Below are positions 38,004 to 47,624 of a stretch of DNA of 64,000 nt, one piece after another. Where the stretch lies: positions 62,001 through 126,000 of the forward strand of contig NZ_JACRWE010000001.1 of assembly GCF_014323405.1 (NCBI RefSeq), in the 5' to 3' direction. This DNA comes from Romboutsia faecis. GTDB taxonomy: Bacteria; Bacillota; Clostridia; Peptostreptococcales; Peptostreptococcaceae. The first letter of the stretch is position 1; each line of letters opens with the position of its first letter. Both the position numbers and the translations under genes were made by a program. Below the pieces are notes generated by a model. That model was not told the DNA's origin and did no database searches. It saw only the letters and a list, made by a program, of their open reading frames with translations.

Positions 38004-38172
38004 AGTTACTCCCCCTTTGTATTTTTAATTAAAATTCTATACTTAAATAATAGTAATCTTTAGTACTTATTAAAATAGATTAATCTTACCCTTATATAGA
38101 TTTTCTTTACTTTTACACATTACACCGCTTAAAATAAACATTTTCCTTTAATATCAGTGTACAATTATATAT

Positions 38173-38219
38173 AAAGTAAAAGCTATATATAAACAACATT
38201 TATATATAGCTCTTACTTT
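38173..38219. terminator. Hairpin after the CwlD-like gene
   Basis: Two 21-base arms containing AGCTATATATAAA and complement pair with one mismatch around a 5-base loop. The T tract is modest. It isolates the amidase gene from the downstream permease operon. Confidence 0.7.
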
Positions 38220-38234
38220 CATATTCTTATAAAA

Positions 38235-38945
38235 TTATTCAGATACACTACCTTCTTCACTTATATATTCTTGAATTCCTTTGACAATTGAATTAGCAAG
38301 TTTATTTTGATATGAGTTCTTAGATAAATTAACTGACTCCTTATAATTAGTTAAAAAGCCAGTTTCTATTAATACTGAGGGACAACTAGAATCCCTTAAT
38401 ACCTGATAGTTTCCACGCTTAATTCCTCTATCTAATGCTCCTACACTTGATATTATATTATTATGAATTGATTGAGCTAGCTTATATGACTTATCATCAT
38501 TCTTCCAATAGAAAGTTTCTACCCCTTCAGTGCTAGATGAGCCGTCTCCAGTTGCATTAGCATGTATTGATACAAATAAATCTGCATTATTTTCGGCTTC
38601 TATTTTATTTCTTTCTTTTAAAGATATATATTTATCAGTAGTTCTTGTAGCTATAACCTTTATACTCTTATCTTTTTCTAATTTTTCAATTACCTTACTT
38701 CCAATTTGCAAAGTTATATCTTTTTCTATTTTTTGTTTATCTAGACTTTGTGTTCCTTGATCTTTACCACCATGCCCTATGTCTATCACAACTATTTTTT
38801 TGTTATCGCTAAATATATCAATATTCCCATTTATAATATTATTTAACTTATTAAATACAATAACTATAAATAATATACCTATAAAGCCTAATAAAGCCTT
38901 AACTCCTGGCTTTAGCTTTCTTTTTACCCTTCTTTTACTTTTCAT
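38235..38945 (-). CDS. N-acetylmuramoyl-L-alanine amidase, Amidase_3 family (CwlD-like)
   Basis: This zinc amidase cleaves the lactyl-peptide bond in peptidoglycan. A basic N terminus and one membrane helix (about 15-33) are followed by the catalytic domain: VVIDIGHGGKDQGT with the first His ligand, ISLKERNKIEAE with the Glu ligand, LFVSIHANAT with the second His, and VLIETGFLTN with the catalytic Glu. The size (236 residues) and N-terminal anchor match CwlD, which makes muramic-delta-lactam in spore cortex. Other small autolysins share this layout, so the spore role is probable rather than certain. It is monocistronic and oddly placed within the glycan locus. Confidence 0.88.
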   Translation of the reverse strand: MKSKRRVKRKLKPGVKALLGFIGILFIVIVFNKLNNIINGNIDIFSDNKKIVVIDIGHGGKDQGTQSLDKQKIEKDITLQIGSKVIEKLEKDKSIKVIATRTTDKYISLKERNKIEAENNADLFVSIHANATGDGSSSTEGVETFYWKNDDKSYKLAQSIHNNIISSVGALDRGIKRGNYQVLRDSSCPSVLIETGFLTNYKESVNLSKNSYQNKLANSIVKGIQEYISEEGSVSE

Positions 38946-39083
38946 ATTACGAAACTCCTTTACCTATGAATCATATAACTTCATGACCTTAATTATATCC
39001 TATAATTATCGTATTTTTCAACTTATCTAGTAAATAATTAAACTCTTAAACGTCGCATTATGAATCATAAATAAGGATTTAAT

Positions 39084-39647
39084 CTATGGTATTATGTATA
39101 ATATACCGCCAACTATACCAGAACCTAACATTACATAAATAGGATTTGATTTATATTTCTGTAAAATAAATAAAGCAATTGAAAATAAACCTACAGAAAC
39201 AAAATCAATATCTGACAAATTTAAAGAAATACTATTTTCTCCCCAGAATGAGAGAACCATAATAGATGCCCCCGCAGATGCTATAAGAGCTACAACAGCT
39301 GGACGCAACCCTCCAAGAATACCTTGCATAAGAGGTAGGTTTTTGTATTTAAAATAAAGCCACCCTAATAATGATACAATAATACATGAAGGTAATATAC
39401 ATCCTAAAGTTGAAATAATTGCACCTAGGACGCCTGCGATTCTTATCCCAACAAATGTTGCTGCATTTATAGCAATTGGACCTGGCGTCATTTGAGAAAT
39501 AGTTATTAAATCTGTAAATTCTGCAAGCGTAAGCCACTTATTTACATCTACTACCTGATCTTGAATAAGTGGTAAAGCTGCAAATCCTCCTCCAAAACTA
39601 AATAATCCGACTTGGAAAAAACTTAGAAATAATTTTATGTATACCAT
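39084..39647 (-). CDS. Chromate transporter family protein, half-size (second of pair)
   Basis: This is a 187-residue CHR-family half-protein with about five membrane segments. The family signature is FFQVGLFSFGGGFAALPLIQDQVV near the start and QMTPGPIAINAATFVGIRIAG near 50. Short-chain CHR proteins work as heterodimeric pairs, and its partner ends at the very base where this one starts (TAATG overlap). Physiological substrates other than chromate are likely in gut or soil anaerobes, but are not known. It sits between the GH112 and amidase genes without evident functional link. Confidence 0.92.
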   Translation of the reverse strand: MVYIKLFLSFFQVGLFSFGGGFAALPLIQDQVVDVNKWLTLAEFTDLITISQMTPGPIAINAATFVGIRIAGVLGAIISTLGCILPSCIIVSLLGWLYFKYKNLPLMQGILGGLRPAVVALIASAGASIMVLSFWGENSISLNLSDIDFVSVGLFSIALFILQKYKSNPIYVMLGSGIVGGILYIIP

Positions 39648-40222
39648 TATTTATTGACCTCCAATTTATCTTTATCCATTAGAAATACTCTAATACCACC
39701 TATAATTCCACAAATTAAAATTATATATATTACATTAATATTTAAAAAGTAAGTAGTAATAAAGGCTCCTATCATAATAAATAAAGATGTAGTAGATTTT
39801 TCATTTACTACATTTTTTCCTAAATTAATAACAACATCACAAATAACAGCCGAAACACCCGATTGCATTCCCTTTAAAACTGCACTTACAACTTCATTAT
39901 CACGAAATGCTGTATAGAAAATAGAAATTATAGATAGTATGATTAATGGAGGTAATATAGTTCCTAATATTGTTACAAGTGCTCCAAATATACCAGCAAC
40001 TTTATATCCCAATAAAATAGATGCATTTACAGCCACTGGTCCTGGTGAAGACTGAGCTATTGCAACCAAATTTAACATTTCTTCCTCTTCAATATAATTC
40101 AATTCATCTACAAATTTCTTTTTCATAAGAGGTACTATTACATATCCTCCACCAAATGTAAATGCACTCAGATAAAATGTAGATAGAAATAATTTTCTAT
40201 AAATAGTTTTTTTGATATCCAT
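39647..40222 (-). CDS. Chromate transporter family protein, half-size (first of pair)
   Basis: This 191-residue CHR half-protein has the same signature pair as its neighbour: FYLSAFTFGGGYVIVPLMKKKFV and QSSPGPVAVNASILLGYKVAG. About five to six membrane segments are predicted. With the following gene it forms the standard inverted-topology pair. GGGGG before the ATG supports the start. The upstream 280 bp is AT-rich and probably carries its promoter. Confidence 0.92.
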   Translation of the reverse strand: MDIKKTIYRKLFLSTFYLSAFTFGGGYVIVPLMKKKFVDELNYIEEEEMLNLVAIAQSSPGPVAVNASILLGYKVAGIFGALVTILGTILPPLIILSIISIFYTAFRDNEVVSAVLKGMQSGVSAVICDVVINLGKNVVNEKSTTSLFIMIGAFITTYFLNINVIYIILICGIIGGIRVFLMDKDKLEVNK

Positions 40223-40435
40223 ATTTAATCCCCCCTATTGATATAACTTAATAACTTAATATGTAATTTAATATTTATTATAATCAATATTTCATAATAT
40301 TGGTGAATTATATTATAGTAACTACATTTATATATTAGTAATAACAAATTTAATAATCATTAATAAAATATTTTCTATATAATCTTATATAAAATCTAAA
40401 GGGACTGCATTTAAAATATAATTAGATAATGATTA

Positions 40436-40467
40436 GGCTTAGATATAAATATTGATATATCTAAGCC
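40436..40467. other. Perfect 12-base inverted repeat downstream of the GH112 gene
   Basis: GGCTTAGATATA and its exact complement flank an 8-base loop, about 35 bp after the GH112 stop. The minus strand lacks a T run, so it may be a weak terminator or an mRNA-end stabiliser. The rest of 40223-40501 shows only AT-rich sequence. Confidence 0.5.
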
Positions 40468-40501
40468 ATTTTACACTATCAAACTAATTTTAATACAATC
40501 C

Positions 40502-42661
40502 CTATTTTATATCCATCCAAATTAATTCTCCTGATTTAAGTGTTAAAGTATCTACTTTTTCTCCTTTAACATATACATCTGTAACTTGCTCTTCAAAAGA
40601 ATTATTTATAACCGCCATTTTACCAACTTCAGTAAATGCTGCACACTCTGTATTTACATTGCTTACATAAAATTCCTTCATCTTATCTTCCATATTTTTA
40701 GCCCAGTATATGGATCTTAATAAAAGTCTACAATTTTCTGGAGTATATGGAAGTCCTGACATATACACTGCTCTACCTTTTCCGTAAGTATTTGTAGAAA
40801 GTGCTATATCTCCCTTATGTATAGAAAGTATTTCTACACTATCTCTCTTTTTGAAGATTCCTTCTTTACCTTCTCCAAAATCGAATTCATTTTTGATTTC
40901 TTCAGTTATAAAGTGTTTTTCACTTAACTCATGATATTTTCTATATGATAATCCATAAGTTAAATCTCTATCTACTCCAAGTACATCAAATAATTGGAAT
41001 AGCTTTCCTTGTTTTTGATAAGCAGTTGGTTCTCCAACTCCTATGAAACCGCCACCTTCGTATACCCATTTTCTAATATTAGTGATTATCTCTTCATCTA
41101 TCCAATTTTCTCCACCACTCCATGAGGTCATAGCATCTCCAGCATTTATTATAACACCTATATCACTTGATATTCCATTTCTTATGTCTTCAAAATTTAT
41201 AAATTCTACATCTACAGGCATACCGCTTAAACATTCTATAACTCCAACATATGAATAAATTTCTTTATACCATAATGCATGAGCTACTTGATTTGTTTGC
41301 CAACTTCTTAATTTCCCCCAACAGTTAAGTACAGCTACCTTAAATGGAGCAGTGTGAGCCTTCGTTTTCTTAATATTCTTATGTATAGTTCTAAATTCTT
41401 CACATATTTTTTCTACTTCATCAACAAACTCAGGGAACTTAAGAGCTAGACCTAAATATCCACCATAGCCTATTCTATCAAGAGGCTTTCTAAGTATTGC
41501 TCTTCTTGCTTGAGTCCAATTTTCTCTAGCTTCACCTACTGGGTCTCCACCTTCTCTGAATACATCTGGGAAGAAATATGGTAAGAACCTTCCCTCTGTG
41601 TATTTTACACCTGATATATCAGATATCATTCTCATAGTAGTTCCATTTCCTACAGAACCTACAACTGCATCTAATCCTATTGATTCAAAGTACTTTCCAT
41701 ATGGCTCAGTTCCTATCCAGTTATCACCTAAGAACATCATAGCTTCCTTTTTAGCATTGTGAGCAATATCTACAAACTCCTTTGCATGAGTAGCTACGAA
41801 CTTTGATTGAAAATCTACAAAATCTAAATATTCCTTAGTAGGTATTCTAAACGGAGAATTATAGTATCCCTCATCTATAATATCCTCTGCTCTTAATCGA
41901 TATCCTTTTTCTTTTTCAAATTCATCTAAACATTGTTTACTTAAAGATGAGCTGTATCCAAACCAGTCAACAAACTTTTCTTTAGCTTGTTCATTATATA
42001 TCAATGTAAAGTGATAGAAGAATGTTGTAAACCTTACAACATCTATCTCTGGATTTTCATCTATCCATTTTTGAAGGTAATTTTTCATATGTTCAAAAGT
42101 TTCTGGATGTCTACCATCATAGGGCATTTCATGAGGCTTATCTCCCCAATCATTAGTTAAGTGATTATACATTTGAGTTGGATCCCATATTTGATAAACT
42201 AAAAAGCTTACTGTATATTCATGAAAACTCTTTGCATTTCTAACAATAACAGTTTCATCTTTATAATCAAAATCCCAATCGCTAGGATCTACTGTTTCCC
42301 CAGTTGTTCTATCTATAACTTCCCAAAGTTTCTTTATATCATCCTTAGTATTTGGTCTAAATTGTTCCTTATAGAAACCTTTCATTATATCTATTGAAAT
42401 AGTAGAATCTAATGCAATATGACTTTCACTTACAACATATAATTGTTGAAGCTGATCCATATGGCTTTTAGCCCACTCTTGGTCATTTCTTGTAGGTAAA
42501 TATGTTGAATACATTTTTAAATTCAAATTTTGAAGGTCACTAGATAGTTTAGTTCCATCACAGTCTCTAATTGCATCAGCGCCCCATCTTCTTATAATTT
42601 CTTGCATTTCTTTATCAATACCTACGTCAGTTGGTATTGTTACACATCCTGTTGTAGCCAT
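40502..42661 (-). CDS. 1,3-beta-galactosyl-N-acetylhexosamine phosphorylase (GH112, GNB/LNB phosphorylase)
   Basis: This cytoplasmic enzyme splits Gal-beta1,3-GlcNAc or Gal-beta1,3-GalNAc with phosphate, giving galactose-1-phosphate and the free N-acetylhexosamine. The 719-residue product is GH112 throughout, starting with TTGCVTIPTDVGIDKEM. The catalytic acid region MFLGDNWIGTEPYG places Asp313 at the same number as in the Bifidobacterium enzyme. IRKPLDRIGYGGYLGLA-type segments and a late GGGFIGVGEPTA glutamine-amidotransferase-like domain also fit. Whether it prefers GNB (mucin core 1) or LNB cannot be decided here. It lies 357 bp downstream of the sugar-binding lipoprotein gene with a long hairpin in between. 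Confidence 0.96.
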   Translation of the reverse strand: MATTGCVTIPTDVGIDKEMQEIIRRWGADAIRDCDGTKLSSDLQNLNLKMYSTYLPTRNDQEWAKSHMDQLQQLYVVSESHIALDSTISIDIMKGFYKEQFRPNTKDDIKKLWEVIDRTTGETVDPSDWDFDYKDETVIVRNAKSFHEYTVSFLVYQIWDPTQMYNHLTNDWGDKPHEMPYDGRHPETFEHMKNYLQKWIDENPEIDVVRFTTFFYHFTLIYNEQAKEKFVDWFGYSSSLSKQCLDEFEKEKGYRLRAEDIIDEGYYNSPFRIPTKEYLDFVDFQSKFVATHAKEFVDIAHNAKKEAMMFLGDNWIGTEPYGKYFESIGLDAVVGSVGNGTTMRMISDISGVKYTEGRFLPYFFPDVFREGGDPVGEARENWTQARRAILRKPLDRIGYGGYLGLALKFPEFVDEVEKICEEFRTIHKNIKKTKAHTAPFKVAVLNCWGKLRSWQTNQVAHALWYKEIYSYVGVIECLSGMPVDVEFINFEDIRNGISSDIGVIINAGDAMTSWSGGENWIDEEIITNIRKWVYEGGGFIGVGEPTAYQKQGKLFQLFDVLGVDRDLTYGLSYRKYHELSEKHFITEEIKNEFDFGEGKEGIFKKRDSVEILSIHKGDIALSTNTYGKGRAVYMSGLPYTPENCRLLLRSIYWAKNMEDKMKEFYVSNVNTECAAFTEVGKMAVINNSFEEQVTDVYVKGEKVDTLTLKSGELIWMDIK

Positions 42662-42856
42662 AATATTATCCCCCTTAAGCTATATAATTTTCATATTAAA
42701 ACTTATATATTTTATATAAAGCTATTCCATAATCTTTTAAAATAAAGCCTATATCATACATAAACTTTAATATAAAAATCAGTTTTCTAAAATATGCTTA
42801 AACTCATAAACATTAAATTAAATACTTTTTTATCTTTTTGCATAAATTTTTCTTTA

Positions 42857-43002
42857 AAAAGGGCGTATTCTAAAACTCTACTATATAATCCTTGGATTAG
42901 ATTTTAAATATAAATTTGCAAACGCAGTATGCATTGGAATAAATTTATATCAACACCTAATCGCGATCACTAAATAGCCAACAGTTTAAAAATAGCCCTT
43001 TT
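42857..43002. other. Nested inverted repeats between binding-protein and GH112 genes (possible structured RNA)
   Basis: Three nested stems share one axis: AAAAGGGC/GCCCTTTT (42857-42864 with 42995-43002), GATTAG/CTAATC (42895-42900 with 42957-42962) and ATATAAATTT/AAATTTATAT (42908-42917 with 42941-42950). The minus-strand transcript ends GCCCTTTTT, like a terminator. No coding frame is seen. It may act as a leaky terminator that sets a high binding-protein:enzyme ratio, or be an independent RNA or small mobile repeat. Confidence 0.5.
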
Positions 43003-43018
43003 ACTTTTCAAATAAAGA

Positions 43019-44389
43019 TTATTTATTTATAGCTTCTATTACTTTGCTATTTGATGCCTTTAATGCGTCTAACCAATTTTGAACACTTTGTTCACCACTT
43101 AATACTGCACCAGCCTTACCTAATACTTCATCTCTCATGTTTATTTCAGTATTTTCTACAGTTTTCCAAGCTTCTATTATTGGCTTAGTACCATCATTAA
43201 ATACTGTTAAACAATCGTAACTTGATGCTGGTATATATTGTTTAGCAACTTCTAATGCACCTTTAGTTGGAACTACTGCTTGGTTAAGCTTAGCATTAGC
43301 TTCTATCATTTCATCACTATATAAGAATCTCATAAACTCTTTTGCAGTTTCTATATTATCAGAGTTTCCTGGTATATACATTTCTTCTATCATTGTAGAT
43401 ACATATCTATCTGCACCTTCTTTAGTAGCTGTTGGTGCCATGAATCCCCATTCCCATCCTTCTTGAACAGCGTCTTTCATTTCACCTTCATACCAGTTAC
43501 CATTTGGGCAGAATAAAGCTTCTCCCTTTAAATGTGCAGTTTGAGCTTGTATATGACACATTGCAGGTGTACCATCTAACATGTATCCATCAGTTCCTAA
43601 TTTTTGTATTTTTTCAAGCGCAGCTTTAACTTCTGGCTTATCCCATGCACCTTCTTCATAGTTAAATATAGCCTCTATAGCCTCTTCTCCTGCTTCAGAT
43701 GCTATTGTTGGCCATACTAAAGCTTCTAAGTATCCTGGATGCTGCCCTTGATATGTAAATAAAGCTACTCCTTCAGCTTTAGCTTTTTTACCTAATTCAG
43801 TAAATTCATCCCAAGTTTTTGGAACTTCCCATCCCTTTTCTTCGAATAAAGCTTTGTTATACCATAAACCAGTTACATTGTAATATAATGGTGCTAAGTA
43901 TGGTTTGCCATCTCCATATGGAGCAACTGATGTTTTGTCTAAAAGACCGTCCATCATTTTATCTTTTATTGGAGTATCTTCTCCTGGAGCTGGCTTTTCA
44001 AATACATCAGTTAAATCAGCTAGGTTTTTATCTTTTATTAATGCTTTCGCAACACTCTCTGCATTTTGAGCACTATGATAAATAAAATCTGGTGAATTTC
44101 CACTTGCTATTTGTGGTCTTATTACATCACCTATTTTAGCACTAGCTGTTATTTTAACATCTACATCAGGATATAATTCTTCAAATTTCTTTTCAGCTTC
44201 TTCCCAAAACGCTGTCCCATATCCCCCTTCGAATACCGCTACATCAAGAGTCCCCTCAATTTTTCCTCCTGATTGTGCTGTATCATCTTTACCTTCGTCT
44301 TTCCCTGTTGATGAACATCCTACTAATGATCCCATAATCATAACTGTTACTGCTAATAATGAACCTACTTTTTTAAATGGATGCTTCAT
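43019..44389 (-). CDS. Sugar ABC transporter substrate-binding lipoprotein (CUT1)
   Basis: This lipoprotein captures the imported sugar outside the membrane. The signal ends GSLVGC (Cys25), followed by a Ser/Gly/Asp linker. The mature part has the extracellular solute-binding family 1 pattern: DVAVFEGGYGTAFWEEAEKKFEELYPDV, PYLAPLYYNVTGLWYNKALFEEKGW, and MRFLYSDEMIEAN near the end. The total is 456 residues. Resemblance to N-acetylglucosamine/diacetylchitobiose-type binders is an impression only. It is the first gene after the two-component regulators, has a cre-like site in its leader, and its permeases lie 5 kb downstream. Confidence 0.93.
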   Translation of the reverse strand: MKHPFKKVGSLLAVTVMIMGSLVGCSSTGKDEGKDDTAQSGGKIEGTLDVAVFEGGYGTAFWEEAEKKFEELYPDVDVKITASAKIGDVIRPQIASGNSPDFIYHSAQNAESVAKALIKDKNLADLTDVFEKPAPGEDTPIKDKMMDGLLDKTSVAPYGDGKPYLAPLYYNVTGLWYNKALFEEKGWEVPKTWDEFTELGKKAKAEGVALFTYQGQHPGYLEALVWPTIASEAGEEAIEAIFNYEEGAWDKPEVKAALEKIQKLGTDGYMLDGTPAMCHIQAQTAHLKGEALFCPNGNWYEGEMKDAVQEGWEWGFMAPTATKEGADRYVSTMIEEMYIPGNSDNIETAKEFMRFLYSDEMIEANAKLNQAVVPTKGALEVAKQYIPASSYDCLTVFNDGTKPIIEAWKTVENTEINMRDEVLGKAGAVLSGEQSVQNWLDALKASNSKVIEAINK

Positions 44390-44425
44390 AATACCCCTCC
44401 TATAACTATTAGTTAAAAATTATTT

Positions 44426-44439
44426 TGAAATCGTTTTCT
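44426..44439 (-). promoter_or_regulatory. cre-like CcpA site upstream of the sugar-binding protein gene
   Basis: Minus-strand AGAAAACGATTTCA fits the cre consensus TGWAANCGNTNWCA at every fixed position but the first. It lies about 40 bp before the start codon, suggesting carbon catabolite repression of the glycan importer. Confidence 0.65.
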
Positions 44440-44506
44440 CAAGATAATTGTATATCAGATATGTGCATATAAAAATGAAAAATTTTTACATCAATATGGA
44501 TAATTC

Positions 44507-45706
44507 TTACTCTTTATAATATTTTTCTCTATATTCACTTGGAGTCATATTAAAGAACTTTGTAAATAATCTACTAAAATAAAGTTGATCTTGTATTCCT
44601 ACACTTATAGAAACATCCTTAATTCTCATATCCTTATCTTTTAATAGTTCTTTTGCTTTTTCTAGCCTTGTGTTTTTTATATAGTCTGATATTGTCATAC
44701 TTAGTTCATCTTTAAATATTCTGCTTAGATAAGATTCATTCATATTTACAACTTTTGCTAAAATTTCTAAATTTAATTTTTTTTCTAAGTTATTATTTAT
44801 ATACTCAATTATTTTTTTTATTTCTCTTCTGCATCCAATTACCTTTGAATTAATCTGATAGTTTGATTTTTGCCTTTCATTTTCTATTAATTCCAGGCAC
44901 TCTTTTATTTCTTTACATTGTTTATGTATTACTTTTTCAAATTTAATATTTAAATACTGTTTAACATTTCTTGTTATATTTCTAGCCAATAAATTAATAT
45001 CATCAATTTTATTATCAGTTTTAATAATTATACCAAACTCATTTCTCCTTATATGAATAAGTGACATAAGCTTTGAGTTAACATCTAATGCACAACTATT
45101 AATTACATTTGATATAAATGAACTTAATTTCTTTTCTTTTTCAGAGTTTTCTACATCCGTAGTTACAGCTCTAAGATATAAAAAATTAAAGTTTCTTAAA
45201 TATTTTTCTTCTAAATTACTATCAATGATTATATTTACTTCTCCTTTTAGATACATTTCTAAATATTCATTTACTTTTAGTTTTTCACTAGATATCTCAA
45301 CTATATTATTATCTTTTATTAACTTATTACTATTAATCAAATCAGCTCTAGCTTTTTCTAAAATTTCTAAAAGCTCATTTTTACTTATAGTCACTTTTAA
45401 AAGATACTCATACGCACCATTCTTCATTGCTTCTTTGACAGAACTAAAATCATCGTAATTACTAAGAACTATTATTTTTCCTTTAAACTTTATTTCTTTT
45501 AAATTTTTTATTAATGTATTTCCATCCATTTTAGGCATTTTTAAATCTGTTATCACTATATCTATATTTTCTTTTTTTATTATGTTTAGAGCTTCTAATC
45601 CATCCTTAGCTAAACTTACCAATATCATATCATGCTCTTCCCAGTTTATGATGGAACTTAAAAAGTTCCTAGTTATATACTCATCTTCAACGATTAATAT
45701 TCTCAT
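44507..45706 (-). CDS. Response regulator with AraC-type DNA-binding domain (YesN-like)
   Basis: This is the output half of a two-component system for sugar uptake. The receiver (1-120) has the acidic pocket ILIVEDE (Asp8), phospho-acceptor Asp54 in VITDLKMPKMDG, and Lys in YLLKVTIS. A helical linker follows. The C-terminal AraC/XylS domain (about 295-399) has two helix-turn-helices, LNLEILAKVVNMNESYLSRIFK and IKDVSISVGIQDQLYFSRLFTKFF, and ends TPSEYREKYY. The gene starts 4 bp after the kinase stop. It lies directly upstream of the sugar-binding protein gene, which is its probable target. Confidence 0.95.
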   Translation of the reverse strand: MRILIVEDEYITRNFLSSIINWEEHDMILVSLAKDGLEALNIIKKENIDIVITDLKMPKMDGNTLIKNLKEIKFKGKIIVLSNYDDFSSVKEAMKNGAYEYLLKVTISKNELLEILEKARADLINSNKLIKDNNIVEISSEKLKVNEYLEMYLKGEVNIIIDSNLEEKYLRNFNFLYLRAVTTDVENSEKEKKLSSFISNVINSCALDVNSKLMSLIHIRRNEFGIIIKTDNKIDDINLLARNITRNVKQYLNIKFEKVIHKQCKEIKECLELIENERQKSNYQINSKVIGCRREIKKIIEYINNNLEKKLNLEILAKVVNMNESYLSRIFKDELSMTISDYIKNTRLEKAKELLKDKDMRIKDVSISVGIQDQLYFSRLFTKFFNMTPSEYREKYYKE

Positions 45707-45710
45707 ATAT

Positions 45711-47489
45711 CTATCCCCCTATAATCTTAGGAATTACTATTTTAGTCACTGTTCCTTTATTCTGCTTAGATGTTATTTCAAAAGTAAATATTCCTTCATA
45801 ATACAAACTAAGTCTTTCCCTTACATTTTTTACACCTATACCCGCAAATTTATCAATATTAAAAAATCCTTCTTCTAACTTATTTTCATTTATTCCTACA
45901 CCATTATCTATTATTTCAAAATATAAGAACTCTTCTCCATCAGATATTTTAATTTTTATACTATTCAACTCATCATGTTCTTCAAATCCATGAAGTATAC
46001 AATTTTCAATTAATGGTTGTAGTATAAATTTTAAAATTTTTTCTTCTAATAAACATTCTTCTATTTCATAATCTATATTATAGGTATCTCCATACCTTAT
46101 TTTGTTTATTGTAATATAGTTTTTAACATTTTCTATTTCATCTCTAACACTAATAAATTCATCTTTATTTACTATTGTACTTCTTAATAACTTTGCCAAT
46201 GCTTCTAATCCATTTGCTACTACATTATCGTTGTTCATCATAGCAACATATCTTAGACTTCCTAGTGTATTAAATAAGAAATGTGGATTTATTTGAGCTT
46301 GTAACATTCTTAAAGTAATTTCCCTTTTTTCTTTTTCTCTAACCTTTACAGTATGTACTAATGATTTTATATTTTGGGACATTACATTATATCTTTTCAT
46401 TATAGTCGAAATCTCATCATTTCCGCTTATAGGAATTGTGTCACCTATATTTTTCTCACTTACACTATTCATAGCATTTACTACTTCATTCATAGGATTT
46501 GCTATTGATTTATAAATCAACATTGCAATAAAAATAGACATACCTATAACAGCTATGCATACAAATACATATGTTTTATAAATATTTATACAACTTAAAT
46601 ATATATATTCATAGGGTATTACTCCTATAAGTCTCCATGAAGCATAACTTATAGGCTTAGTGGTTGCAATATATCTTTTCCCATTATACTTTATTATTTT
46701 TGTAAATTTATCAATATCTTTTACAATATTAATATTTTTATATTGATTTATATTATTTTTCTTAAATTTTTCTGGTGAATTATTACTTTCATAATCGCTA
46801 ATTATTTTATTATTGCTAGCAACTACGTTATTATTTTCGTCTAAAACTACACCATATCCGTTAAAGTTTTCATTATAGTTTTTAAACATTTCTACTATAA
46901 CCTTTTCTTTAATTGCTAAGAATAGATATCCATATGTTGTTTTTCCTATTTTAATTGGCTTTGTAATAGCTATATAATTATAACTACCTTGATTTATAGC
47001 AGTCCAATTTATTGTTTTACTCTTTTCTAAACCTTTATTAATTTCGTATAGCTTAATATCATGTTTTATATAGCTTACCCCTTCATTATATACTACATTT
47101 AAGTCTTGATTTAGTATTGTAAAATCTGCTACATCTGAAATATAAGTAGTTCTTGATCTAAGTATTTTAGCCATCTCATCATTGAATTTAGTTTTCTCTT
47201 CAATACTTAAATCATTGTAAAATTTAATATTATTTAATAATTTAGTATTCCATATTATCTCATTAGTAATTGAATCAAATCTACTTATATAATTACTAAT
47301 AGAGTCACTTATTAATTTAGATGCAACTTTATCATTAGATATAATATTATTCTTAATTAAGTTAATCGTAGTAGTATTAACTACTAAAAACATAAGTATT
47401 ATTGGTACTATAGAAAGTATAAAAAAAGACTTTAAGAGCCTTTCACTAATTTTAGTTTCTCTTAATTTAGATATGATTTTATTTTCCAT
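45711..47489 (-). CDS. Sensor histidine kinase, YesM-type (His_kinase family)
   Basis: This membrane sensor has 592 residues. Helices near 20-42 and 300-325 flank a large extracellular sensing domain (cache-like). A HAMP domain (about 325-375) follows. The phospho-acceptor is His403 in QAQINPHFLFNTL. The ATPase has PLIENCILHGF and IIDNGVGI. The YesM/YesN type typically senses extracellular oligosaccharides or solute-binding proteins and activates neighbouring sugar ABC genes. Its place immediately upstream of the sugar-binding protein gene supports regulation of the mucin-glycan locus. Confidence 0.95.
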   Translation of the reverse strand: MENKIISKLRETKISERLLKSFFILSIVPIILMFLVVNTTTINLIKNNIISNDKVASKLISDSISNYISRFDSITNEIIWNTKLLNNIKFYNDLSIEEKTKFNDEMAKILRSRTTYISDVADFTILNQDLNVVYNEGVSYIKHDIKLYEINKGLEKSKTINWTAINQGSYNYIAITKPIKIGKTTYGYLFLAIKEKVIVEMFKNYNENFNGYGVVLDENNNVVASNNKIISDYESNNSPEKFKKNNINQYKNINIVKDIDKFTKIIKYNGKRYIATTKPISYASWRLIGVIPYEYIYLSCINIYKTYVFVCIAVIGMSIFIAMLIYKSIANPMNEVVNAMNSVSEKNIGDTIPISGNDEISTIMKRYNVMSQNIKSLVHTVKVREKEKREITLRMLQAQINPHFLFNTLGSLRYVAMMNNDNVVANGLEALAKLLRSTIVNKDEFISVRDEIENVKNYITINKIRYGDTYNIDYEIEECLLEEKILKFILQPLIENCILHGFEEHDELNSIKIKISDGEEFLYFEIIDNGVGINENKLEEGFFNIDKFAGIGVKNVRERLSLYYEGIFTFEITSKQNKGTVTKIVIPKIIGG

Positions 47490-47563
47490 AAACTCCCCCT
47501 ATTTCATTATACTATAGAGGCATATTTTTTTCAAAATTCAGCTATAATCTTTTATTTTATAAT

Positions 47564-47605
47564 AAAAAAAGCCTAGAATAAATTACTTTATTCTAGACTT
47601 TTTTT
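47564..47605 (-). terminator. Intrinsic terminator of the dxr-rseP-ispG operon
   Basis: AAAAAAAGCCTAGAATA and its near-complement form a long stem with T runs on both strands, 20 bp after the ispG stop. Confidence 0.9.
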
Positions 47606-47624
47606 ATTTAAACTCTTAAATTAA

